Assembly (NCBI GenBank): GCA_024276775.1
Contig: JAJRWO010000090.1
Span: forward strand, 1-5,673
Length of the DNA stretch: 5,673 nucleotides
Direction: 5' to 3'
Source: Gammaproteobacteria bacterium
GTDB lineage: Bacteria > Pseudomonadota > Gammaproteobacteria > Tenderiales > Tenderiaceae
The notes beneath the pieces are model-generated. The model did not search any database and was not told the origin of the DNA. It saw only the letters and a list, made by a program, of their open reading frames with translations. A program made the position numbers and the translations under genes. Every line of letters starts with the position of its first letter. The stretch's first letter is position 1. Of the stretch, positions 1-5,673 are shown piece by piece.

Positions 1-1
1 C

Positions 2-1489
2 GGCACAGCCGATACCGCTGACCACAACGCTACCGACGGCAGCTTTATCTTCACCGAAGGGCAGACATCGGCCAGCATCAGCATTGCAATCACGGATGAC
101 GGCCTGGGTGACGAAGGCGAAACGTTCGCCATTCACTTGGGTACCCTACCCACAAGCCAAGTGTACGCTGGCCACCGTATCTTGCATGCTATTACCATCA
201 CTGAAACCGCCCAAACACCGCACGCCCATCTATTAGCGAAACAAAACAATAAAATCACCCGCATCATCACTGATGATGCGGGCAAGGTCACTATTTGCGC
301 CATCGCTGATTGTGATGAGGCCCATGACGCCAATGGTGACATCATTCAATACGATTGGAGCGCCACCGACAATGCTCTGGTGCCCATCACGGGCACAACA
401 AATAATATATTCGAATTTGAAACACAGGAGTTAAACCCTGGTTTTTACACCATTCGCCTAACCGTTAGCGATGCCAGCGGTAAAGCCAGCCCGCACGACT
501 TATTATTAAACCTGCCCGAAACAACGATTGAATTGACCGACACTGATAGTGATGATGATAAAATCAACGATGACACTGAAGGTTATTTTGACGATGACAA
601 TGATGGCATCCCCAACTATCTTGATGCCATTGCCAACAACACATCTCTGATGCAAGCTTACGAGCCTTATCAGTTTGACCCGAATCTAAAGACTGAAGAT
701 AGCAACGCCATTGACGGCATAACACTCAGTTGGAAACTTTCATCAAGCGCCAGTAATCTGGCGTTATTCCCACTCTTAATCGCCACCAGCCCCGGTCTGC
801 ATATCAGCATTGGCCCCACAGCCTTCGCGGCAAAAAAAGCCTATGCCCGACTGGAAACAATTCGCGCTATAAACCTACGCGGAGCATCACCGCCTGACGA
901 CATGGTGAGTAGTGATGGTCAGGTGATCGATATCGAAATTACCGACTTAAGACAAACGGGCGATTCAATACAGCTCATCGTACCTCAAGCCGCGCCCACA
1001 CCCAGCTCTAAAGGCAATATTCCACCCAGATTTATTCTCTTTAGTAAAGATAAATCATGGCAGGACTTTGTTCATGATGACAACAACGAGATTCTAACGA
1101 CAAACAAAATCAATCGTTATTGCCCTGATCTGGCCAACACCGCCAGCTATACAAATACACTGGCAGAAGGGGATGAATGTTTGTTGATCACAATTCAGGA
1201 TGGTGGCGACAATGACTACGACGGTGCAGCCAATGGCGCTATCCGCTTAATGGGTGGCGTTTTTATTACCAGCGACAGCATCACTGATAACGTTCAGGCC
1301 ACTGGTGGCATCTTTATCGGCAATACTGATTCAATTCAAACGGGTATCAACAAACTTGACCTTGGTACTGGCAATGGCGGCGGTGGCCTGGGATTCATTT
1401 CATTGTTGGTGCTATCGCTAACGTCACTGCAACGTACAATAAAATCAAGATCAATTAATAAACCCGCACACCGCAAAAATGCTGTCTGA
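2..1489 (+). CDS. Modular secreted surface protein, 3' part only (Calx-beta, PKD-like, TSP3-like, choice-of-anchor U-like, GlyGly-CTERM)
   Basis: The frame is open from the first bases, so the true start lies upstream; 495 residues are visible. Residues 1-69 match the second half of a Calx-beta repeat: GTA, then FTEGQTSASISI, then the acidic DDGLGDEGETF turn and a final ITITE strand. Residues 84-172 look like a PKD/Ig-like beta-sandwich (DANGDIIQYDW, then a YTIRLTVSD strand), with Cys99 and Cys104. Residues 179-208 are Asp-rich and resemble TSP3 calcium loops. Residues about 240-420 resemble the choice-of-anchor U domain: a SWQDF motif, Cys374-Pro, Cys393 and DGGDNDYDGAANG. The end is Gly-rich, hydrophobic, then basic, as in GlyGly-CTERM proteins cut by rhombosortase. 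I infer a calcium-stabilised protein, exported and anchored or released at the outer surface, perhaps adhesive; the ligand is unknown. The gene end overlaps the convergent neighbour by 35 bp. Domain names are from recall of the family patterns. Confidence 0.85.
   Translation, partial: GTADTADHNATDGSFIFTEGQTSASISIAITDDGLGDEGETFAIHLGTLPTSQVYAGHRILHAITITETAQTPHAHLLAKQNNKITRIITDDAGKVTICAIADCDEAHDANGDIIQYDWSATDNALVPITGTTNNIFEFETQELNPGFYTIRLTVSDASGKASPHDLLLNLPETTIELTDTDSDDDKINDDTEGYFDDDNDGIPNYLDAIANNTSLMQAYEPYQFDPNLKTEDSNAIDGITLSWKLSSSASNLALFPLLIATSPGLHISIGPTAFAAKKAYARLETIRAINLRGASPPDDMVSSDGQVIDIEITDLRQTGDSIQLIVPQAAPTPSSKGNIPPRFILFSKDKSWQDFVHDDNNEILTTNKINRYCPDLANTASYTNTLAEGDECLLITIQDGGDNDYDGAANGAIRLMGGVFITSDSITDNVQATGGIFIGNTDSIQTGINKLDLGTGNGGGGLGFISLLVLSLTSLQRTIKSRSINKPAHRKNAV
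258..282. repeat. Perfect 12-bp inverted repeat with 1-nt centre, inside coding sequence
   Basis: Arms CCCGCATCATCA (258-269) and TGATGATGCGGG (271-282) are exact reverse complements around a single C at 270. The DNA codes for residues 86-94 (T-R-I-I-T-D-D-A-G) near the start of the PKD-like domain. In RNA it would form a hairpin of about 10-11 pairs with a 3-5 nt loop. It has no T-run and lies mid-gene, so it is not an ordinary terminator. Part of the symmetry follows from ATC-ATC facing GAT-GAT codons. Confidence 0.9.
536..625 (+). other. TSP3-like calcium-binding Asp-rich stretch within the surface protein
   Basis: Residues 179-208 of the visible protein contain DTDSDDDKINDD and DDDNDGIPNYLD, two loops in the D-x-D-x-D-G style of thrombospondin type 3 repeats. 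Such loops bind calcium and commonly join an N-terminal repeat region to a C-terminal anchoring domain in bacterial surface proteins. Calcium binding is inferred from the pattern only. Confidence 0.7.
1364..1441 (+). other. GlyGly-CTERM-type C-terminal sorting signal
   Basis: Residues 455-480 read as a Gly-rich motif (GTGNGGGGLG), a hydrophobic stretch (FISLLVLSLTSL) and then basic residues (QRTIK). This three-part layout is that of GlyGly-CTERM signals processed by rhombosortase, an intramembrane rhomboid-family protease. The tail after the hydrophobic segment is about 19 residues, longer than the few basic residues usually seen. A related choice-of-anchor CTERM class is the main alternative. 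Confidence 0.65.
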
Positions 1490-1700
1490 CACGTCGATCA
1501 AGCCAATAGTATCCCGCCGCAAAGCCAACCAATAAGGCCAGCGTACCACTCGGAAGCCTTTCCAGCGGCTCACTTTTCAACTTGGCATCTTCAAAAATAC
1601 CCACGGTAATGGAATCTGTCACGTAAGCAGTTTCGGCTTGGCAGTATGCCGCCGACATCAACAATGCCGGCAACAACAAAGCATGTCTCTTTTTGGGCAT
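1455..1700 (-). CDS. Short SH3-domain-type exported membrane protein, probably internally deleted
   Basis: This is an 81-residue ORF. Residues 1-22 form a signal peptide (basic MPKKRH, hydrophobic core, CQA cut site). Residues 24-54 (AYVTDSITVGIFEDA to LPSGT) match the first half of a bacterial SH3 domain as found in TIGR04211-type proteins. The sequence then passes straight into LALLVGFAAGYYWLDRRVRQHF, a transmembrane helix with a basic cytoplasmic tail like the C-terminus of the same kind of protein. The second half of the SH3 domain and the usual coiled-coil are missing, so I infer an in-frame internal deletion. Product function is unknown and may be lost. The ATG follows the prlC TAA with no gap, with no convincing Shine-Dalgarno, so translation probably depends on coupling. 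The 3' end overlaps the convergent surface-protein gene. A naturally short family member remains possible. Confidence 0.6.
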   Translation of the reverse strand: MPKKRHALLLPALLMSAAYCQAETAYVTDSITVGIFEDAKLKSEPLERLPSGTLALLVGFAAGYYWLDRRVRQHFCGVRVY

Positions 1701-3737
1701 TTACGCCGCCAAACCACTGTGACTCAACAAGGCGTCAATGCTTGGCTCACGGCCACGAAACTCAATAAACAGTTCCATTGGTTCGCGCGAGCCACCCTGC
1801 TCCAATACTGTGGTTAAAAATCTCAGGCCGGCTTCACGATCAAAGATACCGCTCTCTTCAAAGGCGGCAAAGGCATCGGCCGACAATACCTCGGCCCACT
1901 TATAACTGTAATACCCCGCCGCATAACCACCGGCAAAGATGTGACCAAAGCTATGCGGAAAGCGATTAAAAGCTGACGGCGGCATCACTGCCACCTGTTG
2001 GCGCACACTGTCGAGAATTTCGTAAATGCGTCCACCCTTGACAAGATCGTATTCCAGGTGCAGACGAAAATCAAAGATAGAAAACTCTAGTTGCCGCGCC
2101 ATTTGCATCGCCGACTGAAAATTTTTGGCGGCAATCATCTTATCAAACAACGTATCGGGCAGTGGCTCGCCAGTTTGATAGTGAGCAGCGATATCCGCCA
2201 GCGCCTGTTTCTGCCAACACCAGTTTTCCATAAACTGGCTAGGCAATTCCACCGCGTCCCAAGGCACACCCGCAATGCCAGCAACACTTGGGTAATCCAC
2301 CTGGGTCAACATATGATGCAGACCATGACCAAACTCATGAAACATGGTCAACACTTCATCGTGAGAAAATAAGGCTGGATCATCGCCAATCGGTGCTGAA
2401 AAATTGCAGGTCAGATAGGCAACTGGCACTTGCACACCCTTGGCTGTTCGCATGCGGGTAATGCAATCATCCATCCAGGCGCCACCACGTTTTTGTGGCC
2501 GGGCATACAGGTCTAAATAAAACTGACCACGCACACCATTGGTGTCGCTAATCTCAAAAAAACGTACCGTTTCGTGCCAGACATCAATCCCTTGCAACTC
2601 AGTAATTTTTAAGCCATAAAGACGTTCAACCACGGCAAACATGCCACTCAAAACCTTATCTTCAGGAAAATAAGGCTTCAGTTCTTCCTGACTGATGGCA
2701 TATTTGTGCTGTTGCAATTTCTCCGAATAGTAGGTGATATCCCACGCTTCAAGGTTGTCCTTGCCATGCTCTTGTTTGGCAAAGGCACGCAGTTCATCCA
2801 GCTCCTGTTTTGCCAGTGGCAAAGATCGCTCGGCCAGATCATTTAAAAATGCCAGCACCTGACCCGTGCTTTGCGCCATCTTGGTGACTAAAGATTTTTC
2901 TGCGTAATTATCAAAACCCAGCAGCTGTGCCGCTTCATGACGCAGGGCCAGAATCTGTTCCATCACCGGGGTATTGTCATACTTTTTATCATGCGGGCCT
3001 TCGTCCGAGGCACGAGTGACAAAAGCGGTATAAACCTCGCGGCGCAGTTCACGGTCATCAGCGTAGGTCATCACAGGCAGGTAAGACGGATACTCCAGAT
3101 TAAAGACCCAACCACCCTGCTCATCGCGTTCGGCAATCTGTTTGGCCATCCCCAGAGCCGACTCAGGCAAACCACTCAGGCGCGATTCATCAACAATCTG
3201 AACCTTCCAGGCATTGGTGGCATCAAGCACATTTTCGCCAAACTTGCTGGTCAGGGCTGACTGCTCTTGCATGATCGCTTTGTAACGGGCCTGTTTGTCT
3301 TTTGGCAGATCAATGCCCGACAGACGAAAGTCACGCATGGCGTTATCAATGATCTTTTTCTGCGCCGTATCCAGCGCCTCGTAATCGGCGCTATCAGCAA
3401 TCTGTTTAAAGGCCTGATACAGACCTTTGTGCTGCCCCATCTCGGTGGCGTAATCGCTGAGTTTTGGCAGGCAGGCATTGTAGGCTTCGCGCAGTGCGTC
3501 CGAATTGATCACCGAGTTCATATGCGACACCGGCGACCAAACTCGCCCCAGACGCTCTTCCATCTCTTCCAGCGGCTGCACCAAGTTGTCCCAACTGTAT
3601 TCTGTTGCGGCAGCCAACAACCTTTCTACCATCTGACGGCTTTCAGCTAATCGCTGATCAAGCGCAGGCTCCACATGTTCCGGTTTGATTTTCGAAAACG
3701 CGGGCAAGCCAGCCATTTCCAGCAAAGGGTTCGTCAT
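1701..3737 (-). CDS. prlC: Oligopeptidase A (M3 family zinc metallopeptidase)
   Basis: This 678-residue cytoplasmic zinc endopeptidase cleaves short peptides, including freed signal peptides. The length is about that of E. coli OpdA/PrlC. The N-terminal 200 or so residues are the helical part of the M3 fold. The catalytic motif FHEFGHGLHH gives zinc ligands His467 and His471 and catalytic Glu468; Glu497 in DAVELPSQFMENW is the expected third ligand. HSFGHIFAGGYAAGYYSYKW near residue 600 carries the conserved substrate-side tyrosines (605, 609, 612), in register with thimet oligopeptidase. All key residues are present and the gene looks intact. The start is fixed by AGGA seven bases upstream of the ATG and by the MTNPLLEMAGLPAFSKIKPEHV N-terminus usual for the family. 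It lies 54 bp after the symporter on the same strand and is followed with no gap by the small SH3-type ORF, suggesting a shared transcript. Confidence 0.97.
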   Translation of the reverse strand: MTNPLLEMAGLPAFSKIKPEHVEPALDQRLAESRQMVERLLAAATEYSWDNLVQPLEEMEERLGRVWSPVSHMNSVINSDALREAYNACLPKLSDYATEMGQHKGLYQAFKQIADSADYEALDTAQKKIIDNAMRDFRLSGIDLPKDKQARYKAIMQEQSALTSKFGENVLDATNAWKVQIVDESRLSGLPESALGMAKQIAERDEQGGWVFNLEYPSYLPVMTYADDRELRREVYTAFVTRASDEGPHDKKYDNTPVMEQILALRHEAAQLLGFDNYAEKSLVTKMAQSTGQVLAFLNDLAERSLPLAKQELDELRAFAKQEHGKDNLEAWDITYYSEKLQQHKYAISQEELKPYFPEDKVLSGMFAVVERLYGLKITELQGIDVWHETVRFFEISDTNGVRGQFYLDLYARPQKRGGAWMDDCITRMRTAKGVQVPVAYLTCNFSAPIGDDPALFSHDEVLTMFHEFGHGLHHMLTQVDYPSVAGIAGVPWDAVELPSQFMENWCWQKQALADIAAHYQTGEPLPDTLFDKMIAAKNFQSAMQMARQLEFSIFDFRLHLEYDLVKGGRIYEILDSVRQQVAVMPPSAFNRFPHSFGHIFAGGYAAGYYSYKWAEVLSADAFAAFEESGIFDREAGLRFLTTVLEQGGSREPMELFIEFRGREPSIDALLSHSGLAA

Positions 3738-3744
3738 AATGTTG

Positions 3745-3748
3745 TCCT
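3745..3748 (-). promoter_or_regulatory. Shine-Dalgarno of prlC
   Basis: On the minus strand AGGA lies seven bases before the ATG at 3737, a normal spacing. It supports that start codon and independent translation of prlC, even if the gene is co-transcribed with the symporter. Confidence 0.75.
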
Positions 3749-3791
3749 GTTATTTCTGAATAAACTTGGCCAAACTTTAGCACAGCGGTGG

Positions 3792-5108
3792 TTAGCCCTG
3801 GGGCTTGTTCTGCTCACCGCGGGGCAGGTGTACCTCTTCTACAATGCCGGCATTGGGATCATTAAATATATCCAGATTAAGCGCCTTTTCTGAACGGGCA
3901 ACGATGGTGGTGACCACGCCATCCCCCGTGACATTCACCGCCGTGCGCATCATGTCGAGCAAGCGATCCACCCCCATGATCAAAGCGATACCTTCAATCG
4001 GCAGACCAACCTGATTCAGCACCATCGCCAACATAATCAAACCAACACCGGGCACACCCGCCGTACCAACCGATGCCAATACCGCCATCAAAATCACAGT
4101 AAGATAACCGCTTAAACCCAGATCAATGCCATAAACATTGGCGATAAAAACGGTGGCCACACCTTGCATGATCGCCGTGCCATCCATGTTGATGGTGGCA
4201 CCAAAAGGCACCACAAACGAGGCCGTGGAGTTATCCACACCAATACGTTTTTCCACACTGGTTAATGTGACCGGGATAGTGGCATTGGAGCTGGAGGTTG
4301 AAAAGGCGAACACTTGTGCGGCGCGCATTTTTTTAAGAAATATTAAAGGACTAACACGCCCCAAGGTTTTCAATAACAGCATCAGCGTAATACCCAGATG
4401 CAATGCCAGCACAATGGTCACCGCACCAAAATAGCTGATCATTGGCATAATCAACCCCAGCCCCTGCAAAGAAAAGGTCTTAGCCATCAAGGCAAACACG
4501 CCGTAAGGAGCGATGTGCATCACAACGGTCACCACCTGCATCATCACCTCATTAAGTCGCTCGGAAAGATCGATAATCGGCTTGCCACGCTCCCCCACCA
4601 TTAACAAACAAACACCAAACAGAATAGTAAAAAAGATGATTTGCAGCATATTGCCATCGGCGTATGCAGCAATCGGATTAGTGGGCACTAAATTAATAAT
4701 GACCTCACTCAGCGGCGGTGCGCTGGGCGCAACAAAACTTGAGGTCGCTTCGTCTGTCCGTTCAAAGCCCTCTCCCGGCCCCATCAATGTCGCCACTGAA
4801 ATGGCCATCGTAATCGCCAGCGCCGTGGTGATCATGAAGAGCAGGAAAGATTTAAGCCCTACCCGGCCAAGTTTACTGATATCCCCCAAACCACAAACGC
4901 CGCAGATCAAAGAAAACGTCACCAGTGGCACAACCAGCATCTTCAACAGGCTAATAAACAATGCCCCCATTACATGAAAAAGACCGCCTACCAGATAGGT
5001 TTGCACAAACTCAACATCAGCCATTGTGGTGTTGATCAGACTGCCAACCAATAATCCGGCGACCATCCAGATCAAAATTTTGGTTGTCATCGTCATCTTG
5101 CTCGACAT
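3792..5108 (-). CDS. Dicarboxylate/amino acid:cation symporter (DAACS family, glutamate/aspartate type)
   Basis: This 438-residue inner-membrane protein imports acidic amino acids or C4-dicarboxylates with Na+ or H+. The fold markers of the GltPh/EAAT family are all present: the Ser-rich FSTSSSNATIP of hairpin 1 (residues 269-278), NMDGT (307-311) in TM7, the hairpin 2 tip GVPG (351-354), and DMMRTAVNVTGD in TM8 with Asp385, Arg388, Thr389, Asn392 and Asp396. Arg388 is the residue that pairs with the substrate side-chain carboxylate, so an acidic substrate is likely. The TM8 motif is closer to GltP/GltT than to DctA, but substrate and coupling ion cannot be settled, so no symbol is given. The first Met is preferred over Met5 and Met7 because GGAG sits six bases upstream. 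It is first in the minus-strand block and divergent from the JetA gene. Confidence 0.95.
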   Translation of the reverse strand: MSSKMTMTTKILIWMVAGLLVGSLINTTMADVEFVQTYLVGGLFHVMGALFISLLKMLVVPLVTFSLICGVCGLGDISKLGRVGLKSFLLFMITTALAITMAISVATLMGPGEGFERTDEATSSFVAPSAPPLSEVIINLVPTNPIAAYADGNMLQIIFFTILFGVCLLMVGERGKPIIDLSERLNEVMMQVVTVVMHIAPYGVFALMAKTFSLQGLGLIMPMISYFGAVTIVLALHLGITLMLLLKTLGRVSPLIFLKKMRAAQVFAFSTSSSNATIPVTLTSVEKRIGVDNSTASFVVPFGATINMDGTAIMQGVATVFIANVYGIDLGLSGYLTVILMAVLASVGTAGVPGVGLIMLAMVLNQVGLPIEGIALIMGVDRLLDMMRTAVNVTGDGVVTTIVARSEKALNLDIFNDPNAGIVEEVHLPRGEQNKPQG

Positions 5109-5114
5109 GTAAAA

Positions 5115-5118
5115 CTCC
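5115..5118 (-). promoter_or_regulatory. Shine-Dalgarno of the symporter gene
   Basis: On the minus strand GGAG lies six bases before the ATG at 5108. This decides for the first of three nearby in-frame methionines (residues 1, 5 and 7). Confidence 0.75.
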
Positions 5119-5131
5119 GTTGTGTAAAGGC

Positions 5132-5177
5132 TTGATTAGCGGCCATTCTACCTGTAAATCAGGAATTCGCTAATCAA
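5132..5177. repeat. 10-bp perfect inverted repeat in the divergent intergenic region (candidate operator)
   Basis: TTGATTAGCG (5132-5141) and CGCTAATCAA (5168-5177) are exact reverse complements separated by 26 bp. A smaller dyad, CCTG-taaat-CAGG (5151-5163), lies between them. The repeat lies between the symporter start (5108) and the JetA start (5215), where both promoters must be, so a shared regulator site or a looping site is plausible. No known regulator consensus was recognised. A 5'-UTR stem-loop is the alternative. Confidence 0.6.
5145..5173 (-). promoter_or_regulatory. Possible sigma-70 promoter for the symporter gene
   Basis: On the minus strand TAGAAT (5150-5145) matches five of six bases of the -10 consensus. 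The hexamer 17 bp upstream, TTAGCG (5173-5168), is a weak -35. Transcription would start near 5138, leaving a leader of about 30 bases with the GGAG site. The -35 lies in one arm of the inverted repeat and the predicted start in the other, which would suit repression. It was picked by eye and is tentative. Confidence 0.3.
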
Positions 5178-5214
5178 TAGTGATCTAACTGCCTGAAAGT
5201 AATATCATTACACC

Positions 5215-5673
5215 ATGGAAATATTCTTCAGTGATGATCGTCGTCACTTCTTTCGCCCCCTCAATGGTAAATATAGAGAACAGGTGCTGGAATGCCTGCG
5301 TCTGTTATATGCCAATTTTTACAGCTCACTGGCGGACTACAACCGTTCATTTAACCGTGAACAGGTGATCGAGGTCTTTCAGGAGGCTATTACGCGCACG
5401 CCAGTGTTGGAAGAAGAGGCAAGTGACGAGGATTACACCAGCCCCACTCGCACTGAACGTGAACAGGCCAACTGGATACTCAATCAACTGTTGGATTATG
5501 GCTGGCTGGAACGCCAGATGGATGAAGCCACCCTCAGCAGTAGTTATGGTTTTTCCCGTACCGGGCGTTTATTTACCCAGCCCATGTTAGAAAGCAGTGG
5601 TCGTTTTCGCACACGTCATCGCAACACCAGAAATACCCGCAATACCTTGCGGTCATTTATCGACAATGGAGAG
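5215..5673 (+). CDS. jetA: JetA-family protein (Wadjet/Mks, MukF-like kleisin), N-terminal 153 residues only
   Basis: The reading frame runs off the right edge. The N-terminus FFSDDRRHFFRPLNGKYREQV, followed by EREQANWILNQLLDYGWLE, DEATLSSSYGFSRTGRLFTQP and RHRNTRNTRN, fits the JetA family (formerly DUF5716) as I recall it. Residues 20-60 and 80-122 look like winged-helix segments: helices, then a two-strand wing at 99-115. JetA is the kleisin-like subunit that pairs with JetB (MukE-like), JetC (MukB/SMC-like ATPase) and often JetD (Toprim nuclease) to recognise and cut small circular DNA. The same fold in MksF serves a chromosomal condensin. The start is well supported: an in-frame stop lies at 5200-5202, no other start codon lies between, and the protein begins where the family does. 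No Shine-Dalgarno is visible. Partner genes would lie beyond the window. Wadjet type, and Wadjet versus Mks, cannot be decided here. Confidence 0.8.
   Translation, partial: MEIFFSDDRRHFFRPLNGKYREQVLECLRLLYANFYSSLADYNRSFNREQVIEVFQEAITRTPVLEEEASDEDYTSPTRTEREQANWILNQLLDYGWLERQMDEATLSSSYGFSRTGRLFTQPMLESSGRFRTRHRNTRNTRNTLRSFIDNGE

Noticed and set aside
137..139. TTG as start codon of the surface-protein gene
   Set aside because: The same frame is open to position 2, and residues before the TTG form an obvious Calx-beta sequence, so the gene simply enters from upstream.
748..763. CGCCAG-TAAT-CTGGCG hairpin in the surface-protein gene
   Set aside because: A six-pair stem within coding sequence is expected by chance in a window of this size, and no T-run follows.
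2937..3260. 107-codon plus-strand open frame, with others nearby at 2091-2372 and 3267-3650
   Set aside because: All are antisense to an intact prlC and show no recognisable domain or signal.
3762..3777. AAACTT-GGCC-AAACTT double repeat with a TTGGCCAA palindrome in the 54-bp gap before prlC
   Set aside because: It is short, with no matching regulator consensus and no convincing promoter hexamers around it.
3794..3805. AGCCC-TG-GGGCT hairpin at the 3' end of the symporter gene as a terminator
   Set aside because: The stem is only five pairs around two bases and no T-run follows on the minus strand, so read-through to prlC is likely.
4513..4977. 154-codon plus-strand open frame
   Set aside because: It is antisense to the symporter gene, whose family motifs are intact, and its product resembles no protein family I know.
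5132..5177. FNR/Anr box in the divergent region
   Set aside because: TTGAT and ATCAA are present but 36 bp apart instead of four, so it is not an FNR-type site.
5620..5646. Three RNT units in a row near the visible end of JetA as a repeat expansion
   Set aside because: As I recall, the RHRNTRNTRN stretch is part of the conserved family sequence, and the codons differ between units, so it is not a recent tandem duplication.

Overview
The window looks like a chromosomal segment of a gammaproteobacterium. Three things point there: an oligopeptidase A of normal Gammaproteobacteria type and length (HExxH at residues 467-471), a surface protein ending in a GlyGly-CTERM-type tail (a sorting signal known mainly from Gammaproteobacteria), and base composition that looks near balanced by eye. 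A genus cannot be named from the sequence alone.

Layout. Positions 2-1489 (+) hold the 3' end of a large secreted modular protein: a Calx-beta repeat, a PKD/Ig-like domain, an Asp-rich TSP3-like calcium-binding stretch, a region resembling the choice-of-anchor U domain, and a C-terminal sorting signal. It converges on, and overlaps by 35 bp, a three-gene block on the minus strand. Read 5' to 3' that block is a DAACS-family dicarboxylate/amino acid:cation symporter (5108-3792), oligopeptidase A prlC (3737-1701), and an 81-aa signal-peptide protein (1700-1455) that looks like an SH3-domain membrane protein with its middle missing. The symporter and prlC are 54 bp apart and each has a clear Shine-Dalgarno. 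The small ORF starts on the base right after the prlC stop codon. Divergently from the symporter, across a 106-bp intergenic region with a perfect 10-bp inverted repeat, starts the first 153 codons of a JetA-family protein (5215 to the window edge). JetA is the MukF/kleisin-like subunit of Wadjet/Mks SMC complexes.

How the genes may work together. Symporter (uptake of acidic amino acids or dicarboxylates) and PrlC (cytoplasmic breakdown of oligopeptides) could share a transcript, but no strict functional link is evident. The most notable item is the right edge: the gene order predicts jetB, jetC and possibly jetD just beyond the window, that is, an SMC-type system that senses and restricts plasmids, or a chromosomal Mks condensin. 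Wadjet is a known system, so this is not a new system on present evidence. The other points of interest are the internally shortened SH3 gene, the antisense overlap of two gene ends, a 25-bp near-perfect palindrome inside the surface-protein gene, and the inverted repeat in the divergent promoter region. No rRNA, tRNA, IS element or CRISPR array was seen.
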